A stretch of 64,000 nucleotides of DNA from Viridibacterium silvisoli (GCF_036017035.1 NZ_JAYXHS010000001.1:434001-498000), one strand, 5' to 3'. Numbered from the stretch's first letter, positions 43,023-51,699 are shown. Numbers and translations are program-made. The notes: generated from the letters alone by a model not told the origin.

Positions 43023-43056
43023 GAAAAAGCCCCCTGCAGCAAAGCTGCAGGGGGCC
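43023..43056 (-). terminator. Terminator after pectate lyase copy 2
   Basis: CCCCCTGCAGC/GCTGCAGGGGG stem with a 3-base loop followed by CTTTTTC on the minus strand. Confidence 0.9.
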
Positions 43057-43100
43057 AATGATTGCTACTGGTGCGCCCTGTCGGACGCCCCTGGTTACTA

Positions 43101-44177
43101 TCAGTACGCGGTCACGTCGGAAGTGCTGACGTTACAAACCGAGGTATTCCACTTCTCGCCAATCTTCGGCGATTCGGCGCTACCGTTCTTCTCGATACCC
43201 TTGTACTCGACGCAAACTGCCGGGCTGCCGGACTTGTAACCCTTGATCTGCAGCTTGCGGATGGTGACCACGTCGCCGTAGTTGCCGTTTGCACCAGCGA
43301 TCGAGCCAGCCTTGCCAACCTTCACGTTGTTCAGCGTCAGCTTGCGCGGGCCGCCGTTGTTCGTGCAGTTACCGCAGGAGCGCCAGACCTTGCCGGTGTC
43401 GGCAATGTAGGAGTCTTGCAGCACGGTCGTGCTGTTCTTGCTGTTGTGTTGCAGAGCCTTGTCAGATGCGCCAGCGATGATGACGTTCTTCACCGTGACG
43501 GTCGAACCAGAACCGAGATTGGAAGCAGCGTCTTCGCAGACGTCTTCCCAGTACACGTTCTGCAGCGTGCAGGAGCCCTTGCAATGCACGCCGTCAGAAC
43601 CGGCCGTGCCGCCAGCGATGATGACGTCCTTCAGGGTCGCGCCATCTTCCAGCAGGAACACTGGGATCTGGCCTTCATCTTCGCAGTTACCCACCGAGTT
43701 CTTCACGCCAACGCGCTGGTTACCGTAGCTCTTGGTCACGCCGGAACCGATCGTCGTCGTGCCGGAGTTCGTCACGGTGGACGTAGCCGACGGGATCGTC
43801 ATGTTGATCGTGCCGCTCGGANNNNNNNNNNNNNNNNNNNNNNNNNNNNNNNNNNNNNNNNNNNNNNNNNNNNNNNNNNNNNNNNNNNNNNNNNNNNNNN
43901 NNNNNNNNNNNNNNCTGGACGGACCAACCGAGCACCATGCCGACTCGGTGTAGCTGTTCGACGGGAAGGCCGAACCGATACATGCGAAGTTACCGGTCTT
44001 GGTGGCGTACACGAAGGAGCCTGACTTGCCCAGGGCAACGCTATGCGTGCCGCTCATCGAACAGGTTGCGCCGGTGTTCTGCACGCACTTGGTGTAGCCG
44101 GAAGGATAGTCGGTAGCTGCATAGACGCCGCTGGCAATCATTGCGAGGGCTACACCGGTAAGAACGTTGCGAATCAT
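43101..44177 (-). CDS. Secreted PL3-type pectate lyase, copy 2 (linker unsequenced)
   Basis: About 358 residues, of which 31 fall in a run of N at the Thr-Pro linker. Layout as in copy 1: signal peptide, Cys-module, linker, PL3 domain (GSDGVHCKGSC, NVYWEDVCEDA, DKALQHNS, RSCGNC). The catalytic domain differs from copy 1 at only a few positions (YGGTN versus AGGTA, for instance). Its N-terminal module (YATKTGNFACIGSAFPSNSY) instead matches copy 3 almost exactly. It therefore looks like a mosaic of the other two, joined at the linker. A CAGGAG ribosome site precedes the ATG. Confidence 0.92.
   Translation of the reverse strand: MIRNVLTGVALAMIASGVYAATDYPSGYTKCVQNTGATCSMSGTHSVALGKSGSFVYATKTGNFACIGSAFPSNSYTESAWCSVGPSXXXXXXXXXXXXXXXXXXXXXXXXXXXXXXXXPSGTINMTIPSATSTVTNSGTTTIGSGVTKSYGNQRVGVKNSVGNCEDEGQIPVFLLEDGATLKDVIIAGGTAGSDGVHCKGSCTLQNVYWEDVCEDAASNLGSGSTVTVKNVIIAGASDKALQHNSKNSTTVLQDSYIADTGKVWRSCGNCTNNGGPRKLTLNNVKVGKAGSIAGANGNYGDVVTIRKLQIKGYKSGSPAVCVEYKGIEKNGSAESPKIGEKWNTSVCNVSTSDVTAY
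43822..43914. other. Assembly gap: 93 undetermined bases in the copy 2 linker
   Basis: A run of N exactly where the Thr-Pro hexanucleotide repeat should be. 93 bases keep the frame on both sides, but the true repeat number is unknown and may be longer. Confidence 0.95.
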
Positions 44178-44800
44178 TGTTTGTCTCCTGAACTTGTAAA
44201 TGAATCTTCTTAACTACTCGTGTGCCACAGGGCTGCAGCGTCTTTACTTTTGATTGTTGTAGGACGAACTCCTACAGCCCCTTTCACCACCGCCTACAGA
44301 AATCCGGTAGCGAGGTGCGCAATTTCCATGATTGAGAAAACGAAATCAAGCGAATTTCCACACGCTCTGGAGGGCCAAAAACAGTGCAGCGCAAGGTGAT
44401 TTGTCAAAAACAACATTAACAACACTGCAGGTTTTTGCTTTATCAAATCAGTCATTTCGCCAGCAGAAAAGCCGGGCGGGTGACTGGTCTCAGCCCAAAG
44501 CCGGACGTTTACAGGCTTTCGGTCGTTTGTATGGATTCGAAAGCAACTGACTCAAGGGGTATTGATACGCTTTCTGAATATTTTCCGCTCACAAACTCCA
44601 AAGCCTCTGGCGCATCGCAACGCAACATTCCGTCAGTGAAAATTTTTTAGTTGCTTTCAAAAAATAAGTATGTTTCGTGACATTTGACACCCTCCTGACG
44701 GCCCCTCCGTCATTGACGCCCCTGCGGCTTTGACTGAACATGCGCGGCTTTCAAATTACCCCGCCCCGCTACCAGCGTTGCGCGACGAGCATTTAATAGA
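44178..44800. other. 623-bp gap between pectate lyase copy 2 and ybeY
   Basis: It holds the upstream region of copy 2 with its 19-bp palindrome, and an AT-rich stretch (44330-44670) without supported genes. Near ybeY there is a TGACGG-N5-CCGTCA inverted repeat (about 44696-44712). I see no clear RNA or terminator. Confidence 0.5.
44258..44276. promoter_or_regulatory. 19-bp palindromic box upstream of pectate lyase copy 2
   Basis: TGTAGGA-CGAAC-TCCTACA, 7-bp arms and a 5-base centre, 81 bases before the ATG. The same layout (TGTAAGA-N5-TCTTACA) occurs 89 bases before copy 3. Shape and spacing fit a dimeric regulator of the LuxR/NarL or GacA-like type. Confidence 0.55.
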
Positions 44801-45259
44801 ATGAAGACAACTGCCTCCACGAACCTTGATCTGACCATCCAGCGCGCAATCCGCGCATCGGATTTGCCGTCGCGCCAGCAGCTGGTCCGCTGGATCCGCG
44901 CTGTCGGCAACGGCCCGGCAGTGCTGACCTTGCGCTTCGTGGACGCAGAGGAAGGCCGTGCCACGAACGCATCCTGGCGCGGTCGTGACTACGCAACCAA
45001 TGTCTTGTCGTTCGCTTATGAGACAGAGCCCGTCCTGATGGGAGACCTGATGCTGTGCTGGCCAGTGGTCCGGAAAGAAGCCGCGGAACAGGGCAAGAGC
45101 GTGGAAGAGCACACGGCCCACCTGGTCGTGCACGGCCTGCTGCACCTCTGCGGCCACGACCATGAAGAGGGAGAAGCGCAAGCCGAGGAGATGGAGTCCA
45201 TCGAGCGCGAAGTCATGGCGCGCCTGGGTTATGCCGATCCTTATGCAGATGAGCATTGA
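44801..45259 (+). CDS. ybeY: Endoribonuclease YbeY
   Basis: 152 aa. It matures 16S rRNA and takes part in ribosome quality control. The metal-binding motif H-x3-H-x5-H is present in HGLLHLCGHDH near residue 115, and YATNVLSFAYE matches the family. It normally stands directly before corC; here a pectate lyase gene on the opposite strand separates the two by 1.8 kb. Confidence 0.96.
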   Translation: MKTTASTNLDLTIQRAIRASDLPSRQQLVRWIRAVGNGPAVLTLRFVDAEEGRATNASWRGRDYATNVLSFAYETEPVLMGDLMLCWPVVRKEAAEQGKSVEEHTAHLVVHGLLHLCGHDHEEGEAQAEEMESIEREVMARLGYADPYADEH

Positions 45260-45288
45260 GGGGGAAGCGCTCCACGCAGCCCCATGAA

Positions 45289-45322
45289 AAAGCCCCGCCA
45301 GCGTTAGCTGACAGGGCCTCAA
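45289..45322 (-). terminator. Terminator after pectate lyase copy 3
   Basis: On the minus strand CCCTGTCAGC pairs with GCTGGCGGGG (two G-U pairs) around a 4-base loop, followed by CTTTTTC. It may also serve ybeY from the other side. Confidence 0.8.
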
Positions 45323-45383
45323 ACCGGATCTGCCCCGCCGGCACCGACAGCGGTGCCACCTGCGGCGGGTCAGAGGGCTCCGA

Positions 45384-46391
45384 TCAATAAGCGGTTACGT
45401 CCGATTTGCTCACATCGCAAGATGCCGTGTTCCACTCTTCGCCGATGCTCGACGAGCTGCCGTTGTGGTCGGTCACGCCCTTGTAAGTCACGCAAACCTT
45501 CGGGCTGCCAGACTTGTAGCCCTTGATCTGCAGGTTCCGGATCTTCGCCGTATCACCGTAGTTGCTGTTCACACCGACGATGGAGCCGGCTTTTTCGATC
45601 TTGGCGCCATTGATCACGATGTGCTTGTTCTTGCCGTTGGCCGTGCAGTCGCCGCAAGAACGCACCAGTTTGCCGATCGAACCCGTGGTGGTGAAATTAT
45701 TCACCGTGATCGTCCCGTTCGCAGCGTTGTGCTGGAACACCTTGTCGTCAGCATTCTTCGCCGAGCCACCATTGATGGTCAGGCTGCCTGCGCCCGGCAT
45801 CAGTGTGGCGGCGTCCTCGCAGACTTCGTCCCAGTACACATTGGTCAGCGTGCAGGAGCCTGACAGGCAGTGGATCCCATCTGCTGCGGCACCGGCCTTC
45901 AGGTGCACGTTCTTCAGATGCCCGCCAGCGGCGATGCTGAACACGGGCGACTGGCTTTCGCTGCCGCCGTCGCAGGAGGTCCCCACCGTCGCGCCGCCGC
46001 AATCCACCGTGCCGGAGATGGTTGCGCCAGCCTTGCATGTACTCGGGGTTGGCGTGGGTGTCGGAGTGGGCGTTGGTGTGGGGGTTGGCGTCGGCGTTGG
46101 GGTGGGTGTCGGCGTAGGAGTTGGCGTGCTCGAACCACCTACCGAGCACCAGGCCGAGGCCGGATAGCTGTTCGACGGAAAGGCCGAGCCGATACAGGCG
46201 AAGTTGCCCGTCTTGGTGGCATAGACGAACGAACCGGACTTGCCGAGCGCGACACTGTGCGTGCCGCTCATGGAACAGGTTGCGCCGGTGTTCTGCGCGC
46301 ACTTCGTATAGCCAGAAGGGTAGTCGGTTGCAGCAAAGGCTCCCGTGGCGATCATCGCCAAGGTAACCCCGGTCAAAGCAAAGCGCAGCAT
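45384..46391 (-). CDS. Secreted PL3-type pectate lyase, copy 3
   Basis: 335 aa from the ATG giving MLRFALTGVTLAM, with CAGGAG upstream. Signal peptide, Cys-module nearly identical to copy 2, a Thr-Pro linker and a PL3 domain that is clearly more distant from copies 1 and 2: DGIHCLSGSC, NVYWDEVCEDA, DDKVFQHNA and VRSCGDC. The end SDVTAY is shared by all three. Its divergence suggests a different substrate preference or mode (endo versus exo). It lies between ybeY and corC, opposite to both. Confidence 0.93.
   Translation of the reverse strand: MLRFALTGVTLAMIATGAFAATDYPSGYTKCAQNTGATCSMSGTHSVALGKSGSFVYATKTGNFACIGSAFPSNSYPASAWCSVGGSSTPTPTPTPTPTPTPTPTPTPTPTPTPTPSTCKAGATISGTVDCGGATVGTSCDGGSESQSPVFSIAAGGHLKNVHLKAGAAADGIHCLSGSCTLTNVYWDEVCEDAATLMPGAGSLTINGGSAKNADDKVFQHNAANGTITVNNFTTTGSIGKLVRSCGDCTANGKNKHIVINGAKIEKAGSIVGVNSNYGDTAKIRNLQIKGYKSGSPKVCVTYKGVTDHNGSSSSIGEEWNTASCDVSKSDVTAY
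46021..46128. repeat. Thr-Pro hexanucleotide repeat in pectate lyase copy 3
   Basis: Degenerate six-base units (plus-strand GGNGTN) encode the Thr-Pro linker, somewhat shorter than in copy 1. Confidence 0.8.
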
Positions 46392-47091
46392 TGTGTGTCT
46401 CCTGTCATTGGATTTTGTGCTGGAACGCAGAAATGAACGCCGAGGTCTGCCTGCACACCAGAAATGCAAAAGCGTGCGATGTAAGATTTTTTCTTACAAA
46501 CCTGACTACCCATTTCCGACAAACGCTCGTCACGCGAGATGACGAATCTGGAATTTGGTTCACGAAAAATCTCAAATCAAGGACGATTTTCCGACCCCTT
46601 CCTGGCAGTCTGACAAGGCCGTTATTTTCACCAAAAGCGCCATTCCAACACACAGAACGCGCTGCGACGCAACATCCCGAATCCGCGTGCAGAAAGCAAA
46701 TTTTTGTGGGCATAAAGGCGGTGAGTAGCCCCTTTCCACACGGGCGTTTCGCCTCGAGAGACTTTGCAGCCAGCCGCGTTTCAGCGACAAGACCGGAAGA
46801 GCCATTTTTCCGCTCCGCAGCAAGGGACGCTCTTCACGATGACATTTTCCAATCGAAGAAGCGGTTTTCGATTAGTGCTACGTCAGCGCATTTCCTACAA
46901 CACGCACAGCCATTTGACGCATGGCGCTCTCATCGAATGCATGGCGCCGCGCAAGAAGAAATCTGCAAACTCGGTTATCCTCAACGGCGTACGGGACGAG
47001 AGGCGAAACGTGAGCGCCTTGCCAGCAGCCGGCGAGCTGCAGGTATTGTCGACCGATTGGTGCTGACGTTTCTCGTTTCAACCCTGTATTC
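46392..47091. other. 700-bp gap between pectate lyase copy 3 and corC
   Basis: It contains the upstream region of copy 3 with its palindromic box. The remainder, about 46500-47091, has an open frame on the plus strand that overlaps the start of corC but has no ribosome site and no recognisable protein composition, so I do not call it. Nothing else is identifiable. Confidence 0.5.
46480..46498. promoter_or_regulatory. 19-bp palindromic box upstream of pectate lyase copy 3
   Basis: TGTAAGA-TTTTT-TCTTACA, the same arm length, centre length and TGTARGA arm as the box before copy 2, at a similar distance (89 bases) from the start codon. Confidence 0.55.
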
Positions 47092-47925
47092 ATGGACCCC
47101 TCCAGTAGTCGCCCGAGCTTTCTTGAACGTCTCTCAGCCCTGCTCACCCGTGAGCCGGAAGATCGCGAGGAGCTGATCGAGCTCCTGCACGCCGCTTACG
47201 AGCGCAACCTTTTCGATGCCGACGCCCTGTCCATCATCGAAGGGGCCATCACCGCGGCAGACATCCCGGTGCGCGATGTCATGGTGCCGCGCGCGCAAAT
47301 GGACGTCATCGATGTCGATGCCGACATCAACGACATCCTCGCTTTCTCTGTCGAAACATCCCACTCGCGCTTTCCCGTCATCGGGGAGAACAAGGACGAC
47401 GTCCTTGGCATCCTCCTCGCCAAGGATCTGCTGCGCGCACCGCAGGACGGCTTCAATCTGCGCAGCATGTTGCGTCCGGCGGTTTTCATCCCGGAATCCA
47501 AGCGCCTGAATGTCTTGTTGCGCGAATTCCGCGTCAGCCGCAATCACATGGCAATCATCGTGGACGAATACGGTGGCGTCGCCGGGCTGGTGACCATTGA
47601 AGACGTGCTGGAACAACTCGTCGGCGACATCGAAGACGAATACGATTTCGATGAAGATGCCGACAACATACTCGCCGATCAGGCCGGGCGTTTCCGCGTC
47701 AAGGCGATCACCGAAATCGAGGACTTCAATGCAGCTTTCGGAGCGGCATTCAGCAGCGAGGAAGCAGACACCGTTGGCGGGCTGATCCTCCAGCATCTCG
47801 GACGCCTCCCCAAGCGTGGAGAGATCGTGCAGATGGACGACCTGCGCTTCCAGGTGCTGCGCGCGGACAGCCGCCGCGTGCATACCTTGCTGGTGGATCG
47901 CGTTCCGCCTGCGGTGGACGGCTGA
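47092..47925 (+). CDS. corC: CorC/HlyC-type CBS-domain protein
   Basis: 277 aa, soluble. Two CBS domains (about 65-185: VRDVMVPRAQMDVIDVD and MAIIVDEYGGVAGLVTIEDV) and a C-terminal CorC_HlyC domain (about 205-275: DTVGGLILQHLGRLPKRG). CorC is linked to magnesium and cobalt efflux and usually sits in a ybeY-corC-lnt string. No lnt follows here; the next gene is on the opposite strand. Confidence 0.93.
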   Translation: MDPSSSRPSFLERLSALLTREPEDREELIELLHAAYERNLFDADALSIIEGAITAADIPVRDVMVPRAQMDVIDVDADINDILAFSVETSHSRFPVIGENKDDVLGILLAKDLLRAPQDGFNLRSMLRPAVFIPESKRLNVLLREFRVSRNHMAIIVDEYGGVAGLVTIEDVLEQLVGDIEDEYDFDEDADNILADQAGRFRVKAITEIEDFNAAFGAAFSSEEADTVGGLILQHLGRLPKRGEIVQMDDLRFQVLRADSRRVHTLLVDRVPPAVDG

Positions 47926-47944
47926 TCCCGCTTGGCAAATCGGC

Positions 47945-47978
47945 GTAGGGCGGAACTCCTTCGGACGTTCCGCCCTAC
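47945..47978. repeat. REP-like 12-bp inverted repeat at the corC/glycosyltransferase junction
   Basis: GTAGGGCGGAAC and its perfect complement surround a 10-base centre between the convergent genes and overlap the stop codon of the glycosyltransferase. There is no T-run, but the strong stem may protect both mRNA 3' ends. Confidence 0.65.
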
Positions 47979-49183
47979 TCCAGCAACTGCCTGTACAAAG
48001 CCAGCTGCTTGTTCGCCATCTCCTCCAGTGACAGATGATTGACGGCCTCGCGCGCCGAGGCACGCAATGCCTCAACCTGCTTAGCATCGCAGGCTTGTGA
48101 CAGCAGATGGGCCAGGCCATCGGCAATGCTGCTGACATCCAGCGCATCGACGGCCACACCACAATCGCGACGACGGATCAGTTCTGCCGCGCCGCAGCTC
48201 GTCGAAGTCAGCAGGGGCAAGCCGCTCGCCAGCGCCTCCATGGCGGCATTCGGCATCGGGTCGTAAAGCGTTGGCAGGGCGAACACGTCGGCAGCGCCGA
48301 GATAGCGCGCAACGTCCTGCTGCGGCCCCTGAAAGTGAGCACGCGCAGCGACACCCAGTCTCTGCGCGAGCCCCTGGAATTTCTTCTCCGCCTTGTCCTT
48401 CCCGACGATCACCAGGTGCGCGCTGGCAAGCTCGGGGCGCGCCAGCGCATGCAGCAGCGGGCCGACGCCCTTGCGCTCATAACCCGACCCCACGAAGAGG
48501 ATGATGGGCACGCTGTCCGCCAGCCCCAGTTCGCCGCGCAGCGCTGCTCGGTTACGCGCACGCAGGCCGAGATGGAAGCGCTCCAGGTCGACGCCGTTGT
48601 GCAGCACATGCAGGCGGCTGGCGAGCTTCGGGTAACGCCGCGCCAGATCCTCGCGCACCATCACGGAATTGCAGATCACCGCGCGCAGCTTCTTGCTGCG
48701 GAACATCTCGTCCTCGGCCGCCAGCGTGTAGCGATGCCATGGCGATATCGACTGTCCCCAGCGCGCCAGCGCGCCGAGCGTGCGCGCGCGCAACGACAGC
48801 CAGGTGGCATGCACGCCATCACCCGCGCGGAAAATATCGCAACCCGGTATGCGCTCATGACTTTGCACGAGGTCGAACTTCTCGCGCAGCATGAGTTGCT
48901 GCACGCCCTGCGCGAAGGCCTTGTCGCGCCATAGACGACCGATGTGAAACGGGTTGCAGGTGAGCAGGCGCCATTTCTTGCCTGACGCCTGAGTCTCATT
49001 TTCCTTGCCCGCAGCCCACTCGCGCGCGATCAAGGTCACGTCGATCTCGTTGCCTTCGAGCGCGGCAAGCGTGCGTTCAACGAAACGCTCGGCGCCACCG
49101 AAGGGGTTGTAGCGACTGCGCACGATGGCCAGGCGGATCTTCTTCGCCTTGAGTTTGACGACCGGCTGTGCAGCGCCGCTCAT
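47975..49183 (-). CDS. Family 4 glycosyltransferase, probably LPS core
   Basis: 402 aa from an ATG overlapping the preceding stop (ATGA). GT-B fold: RLAIVRSRYNPFGGAERFVE near the N-terminus, and the nucleotide-sugar site VFALPTLYDPMPNAAMEALA in the C-terminal half. It resembles WaaG-type sugar transferases of the LPS core. It is coupled to the heptosyltransferase gene, which supports a role in core oligosaccharide assembly. Donor and acceptor are not determinable. Confidence 0.87.
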   Translation of the reverse strand: MSGAAQPVVKLKAKKIRLAIVRSRYNPFGGAERFVERTLAALEGNEIDVTLIAREWAAGKENETQASGKKWRLLTCNPFHIGRLWRDKAFAQGVQQLMLREKFDLVQSHERIPGCDIFRAGDGVHATWLSLRARTLGALARWGQSISPWHRYTLAAEDEMFRSKKLRAVICNSVMVREDLARRYPKLASRLHVLHNGVDLERFHLGLRARNRAALRGELGLADSVPIILFVGSGYERKGVGPLLHALARPELASAHLVIVGKDKAEKKFQGLAQRLGVAARAHFQGPQQDVARYLGAADVFALPTLYDPMPNAAMEALASGLPLLTSTSCGAAELIRRRDCGVAVDALDVSSIADGLAHLLSQACDAKQVEALRASAREAVNHLSLEEMANKQLALYRQLLE

Positions 49184-50292
49184 GCACGCCCCGCGAGTAC
49201 GCGATCGACGGCGGCGAGCACGCGATCCGCCGGTAACGTCGTCAGGCACTCCGACACCTTGCCGCCGCCACAGCCATCCTGACCGCAGGGGCGACAGGGA
49301 TGGTTACTGGTGACAATTTCGGAGGGCACCATCCACGGCCCCCACTCCTTGTCACCGGAAGGGCCGAACAAGGCCACGCAAGGTGTGCCGACTGCAGCTG
49401 AGATATGCATCGGCGCCGAATCCACGCCGATAAAGATCTTCGCACGCATGGTCAGCGCAGCCAGTTCCTTGAGCGAAAACTGGCCGGAAAGATTGACCGC
49501 ACGCTCGCCCACATTCGCCTGCGTGAGGATGGCGTCGACCATCTTCTTCTCGCGCTCGTCCGGCGCAGCCGTCAACACGATGGTCTCGCCACGGGCCGCC
49601 AGCGCGGCCAGCAACTGCGCGCACTGCTCGATCGGCCAGCACTTGAAGAACCAGCGCGAGGCCGGATGGAACTGGATGAAATTACCCGCGCTCAGGCCCA
49701 GCTCGGCAAGGCGTGCATCGACGCGGGTTTGCGCCGCAACGCCCGGCACGAGGCTGAGTCTGCGTGCCTCCTGCTCGGGCTGGATGCCCAGGCGGCGCAA
49801 GGCGTCGAGATGCGTGTCAACTGTGTGGCGACGACCACCGCCCACCGTCTTGTAGAGATGCGTAAACGACTTCTTCCACCACTTGGCAGGCTTGCTGCGC
49901 TGGGGCGCCACCGACCAGCGCGGACCAAGCAGACGCGCCAGCCAGGCACCGCGCGGGTGGTCCGTCAGGTGAATGACGATGTCGTACTTGCGCGCGCGCA
50001 ACTTCGAGAACGCGCCCCACTCACCAGCGAGCTGGGCGGCGACGCCCTGTTTTTTCCAGTTGCGGTCCAACGTATGCAGTTGGGCCAGCGCGGCATGCTC
50101 CGACAGCATCGCCGCCGTGTCGGCAAACACCAGCGCGTCAATTTCGCATTGAGGCGCCGCTGCCTTGAGCGCCGACAGCACCGGCGAGGCCAGCAGCACG
50201 TCGCCGTGATGGCGCAGTTTGATGACCAGCGCGCGCTTCAGCGCAGCGGGATCGATGGCGTCTGGCAGGTAGCTCTGGGACTCAACAGGCAT
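49180..50292 (-). CDS. LPS heptosyltransferase (WaaQ/RfaQ-like)
   Basis: 370 aa. Glycosyltransferase family 9 features: VIKLRHHGDVLLASPVLSAL at the N-terminus and FIGVDSAPMHISAAVGTPCV in the C-terminal half, with LFGPSGDKEWGPW after it. It transfers heptose onto the inner LPS core in the cytosolic face of the inner membrane. It precedes and overlaps the family 4 glycosyltransferase. It begins 39 bases after the cobalamin phosphatase gene on the same strand, so read-through from the cobalamin operon is possible. Confidence 0.9.
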   Translation of the reverse strand: MPVESQSYLPDAIDPAALKRALVIKLRHHGDVLLASPVLSALKAAAPQCEIDALVFADTAAMLSEHAALAQLHTLDRNWKKQGVAAQLAGEWGAFSKLRARKYDIVIHLTDHPRGAWLARLLGPRWSVAPQRSKPAKWWKKSFTHLYKTVGGGRRHTVDTHLDALRRLGIQPEQEARRLSLVPGVAAQTRVDARLAELGLSAGNFIQFHPASRWFFKCWPIEQCAQLLAALAARGETIVLTAAPDEREKKMVDAILTQANVGERAVNLSGQFSLKELAALTMRAKIFIGVDSAPMHISAAVGTPCVALFGPSGDKEWGPWMVPSEIVTSNHPCRPCGQDGCGGGKVSECLTTLPADRVLAAVDRVLAGRA

Positions 50293-50331
50293 GTATCGGA
50301 AAGCGGGCTCGGAACGTGTGAGCCGGATTGT

Positions 50332-50916
50332 CTACGATTTCACGTCGAAGCGCGCATCAAAGCACTGCACGCCCTCGGCGAGCCAGCGCCCACCCTCCTC
50401 GCGCAACACGCTCAGGCTGCCCTGCGCCAGCACCTGCCCCAGCCAGGCCTCGCGCGGCAGCCCCAACAGACTGCCGCGGATGGCTCGCAAGGGGCCGCCA
50501 TGCGACACGATGATGGCGTCACGGCCGCCATCAAGAATATCCCTCAGCGCCGCCAGTACGCGCGCAAACACCTCGTTGCCGGACTCGCCACCCGGCGCGC
50601 GGAAACCGAGTGGATCGGCTCCCCATGCGTCGAGCTGCTGACGCGGAATATCGTCAAAGCGGCGCATTTCCCATTCGCCGAAGTCCATCTCGGCCAGTCG
50701 GGGATCGATCACCGGAGACGTTGCGAGGGCCTGCGCCAGCAACAGGCAACGAGACAAGGGGCTGGCGAAGACCGGCAACTGCTGCGGCAACACTGCCGCC
50801 AGCCACGACGCGTACGGCATCACCGGCCCGGACAGCGCCACGTCGCTGCGGCCATAGCAGACGCCCGCCGGCACTGCGACCGCCGCGTGGCGCACGAGGT
50901 AAATCTTGCGACTCAT
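50332..50916 (-). CDS. cobC: Alpha-ribazole-phosphate phosphatase (histidine phosphatase)
   Basis: 194 aa from the ATG at MSRKIYLVRHA. The catalytic RH motif is in LVRHAAVAV, and the second histidine in IVSHGGPLRAI. Placement directly after cobS, with a 4-base overlap, supports the cobalamin-pathway assignment: removal of the 5'-phosphate from alpha-ribazole phosphate or adenosylcobalamin phosphate. It is the last cobalamin gene in the operon. Confidence 0.9.
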   Translation of the reverse strand: MSRKIYLVRHAAVAVPAGVCYGRSDVALSGPVMPYASWLAAVLPQQLPVFASPLSRCLLLAQALATSPVIDPRLAEMDFGEWEMRRFDDIPRQQLDAWGADPLGFRAPGGESGNEVFARVLAALRDILDGGRDAIIVSHGGPLRAIRGSLLGLPREAWLGQVLAQGSLSVLREEGGRWLAEGVQCFDARFDVKS

Positions 50917-51695
50917 CGCACTGGCAGGTGCGCGCACAACACGAGATAGCAAGCCAGCTCGGCGAACTGCTGCGTGGCGCCCAATGTGTCCCCGGTGTAA
51001 CCGCCCAGCCGGCGACGTAACAAGCGGGCCCACCAGGCCGTGACAAGCAGCGCGGCCAGCAACAAGACTCCGGCGCGAGGAAGGCTCAGCACGCCCCCCG
51101 CCACTGCCAGCGCCAGCGGAGCCAGCCCAGTCAGCGCCCCCACCAGCAGCTCCGTCGCGCCGACACCTTGTGCCACCGGCTTGGCGCGACTCCCTTCGTC
51201 ATCCCGCACGTAAGGCAGCGCGCACATCACGACGAGCGCCGCCACACGCGACAGCGGGTGTGCAACCAGCAACGCGACGCACGCAAGCCAGCCCTGTGTC
51301 GCCAACACATCCAGCGCGACGAACTTGGTCAGCAGCGCCATACCGAGCACGACGGCGCCATAGGTACCGATGCGCGAGTCCTTCATGATGCGCAGCACAT
51401 CCTCGCGCTGCCAGCCGCCCCCCAGGCCGTCTGCCGAGTCGGCCAGCCCGTCTTCATGGAAGGCACCCGTCAGTCGCAGTGAAGCCGCCATCGACAGCAG
51501 GACGGCGAGCGAAGCTGGCAGCGCCGCCATCGCCAGCCACAGCACCAGCGCCGAGATGCCTGCCACGACAAGCCCTGCGAGCGGGAAGTAACGCGCGGCG
51601 CGATTCAGCTCGTCCGGCGCCCACCCCACCCACGCAGGTACCGGAATGCGTGTGAAGTAGCCCAGCGCGAGGAAGAAGCGGCGCAGTTCGGTCAC
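50913..51695 (-). CDS. cobS: Adenosylcobinamide-GDP ribazoletransferase (cobalamin synthase)
   Basis: 260 aa from a GTG. A polytopic membrane protein that joins adenosylcobinamide-GDP with alpha-ribazole. The N-terminus FFLALGYFTRIPVP and the acidic metal site in FHEDGLADSADGLGGG (about 77-92) are family hallmarks, followed by KDSRIGTYGAVVLGM. It lies between cobT and cobC, both almost overlapping. Confidence 0.96.
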   Translation of the reverse strand: MTELRRFFLALGYFTRIPVPAWVGWAPDELNRAARYFPLAGLVVAGISALVLWLAMAALPASLAVLLSMAASLRLTGAFHEDGLADSADGLGGGWQREDVLRIMKDSRIGTYGAVVLGMALLTKFVALDVLATQGWLACVALLVAHPLSRVAALVVMCALPYVRDDEGSRAKPVAQGVGATELLVGALTGLAPLALAVAGGVLSLPRAGVLLLAALLVTAWWARLLRRRLGGYTGDTLGATQQFAELACYLVLCAHLPVR

Positions 51696-51699
51696 GACA

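Larger units (their letters stand above)
42772..43100. other. 329-bp AT-rich gap upstream of pectate lyase copy 1
   Basis: It holds a promoter for copy 1, an inverted-repeat operator candidate and the terminator of copy 2. No gene is supported; short open frames here have no ribosome site. Confidence 0.6.

Noticed and set aside
46391..47176. A 261-codon plus-strand frame upstream of and overlapping corC
   Set aside because: No ribosome site, overlaps the upstream region of pectate lyase copy 3 and the 5' end of corC, and its translation looks random.
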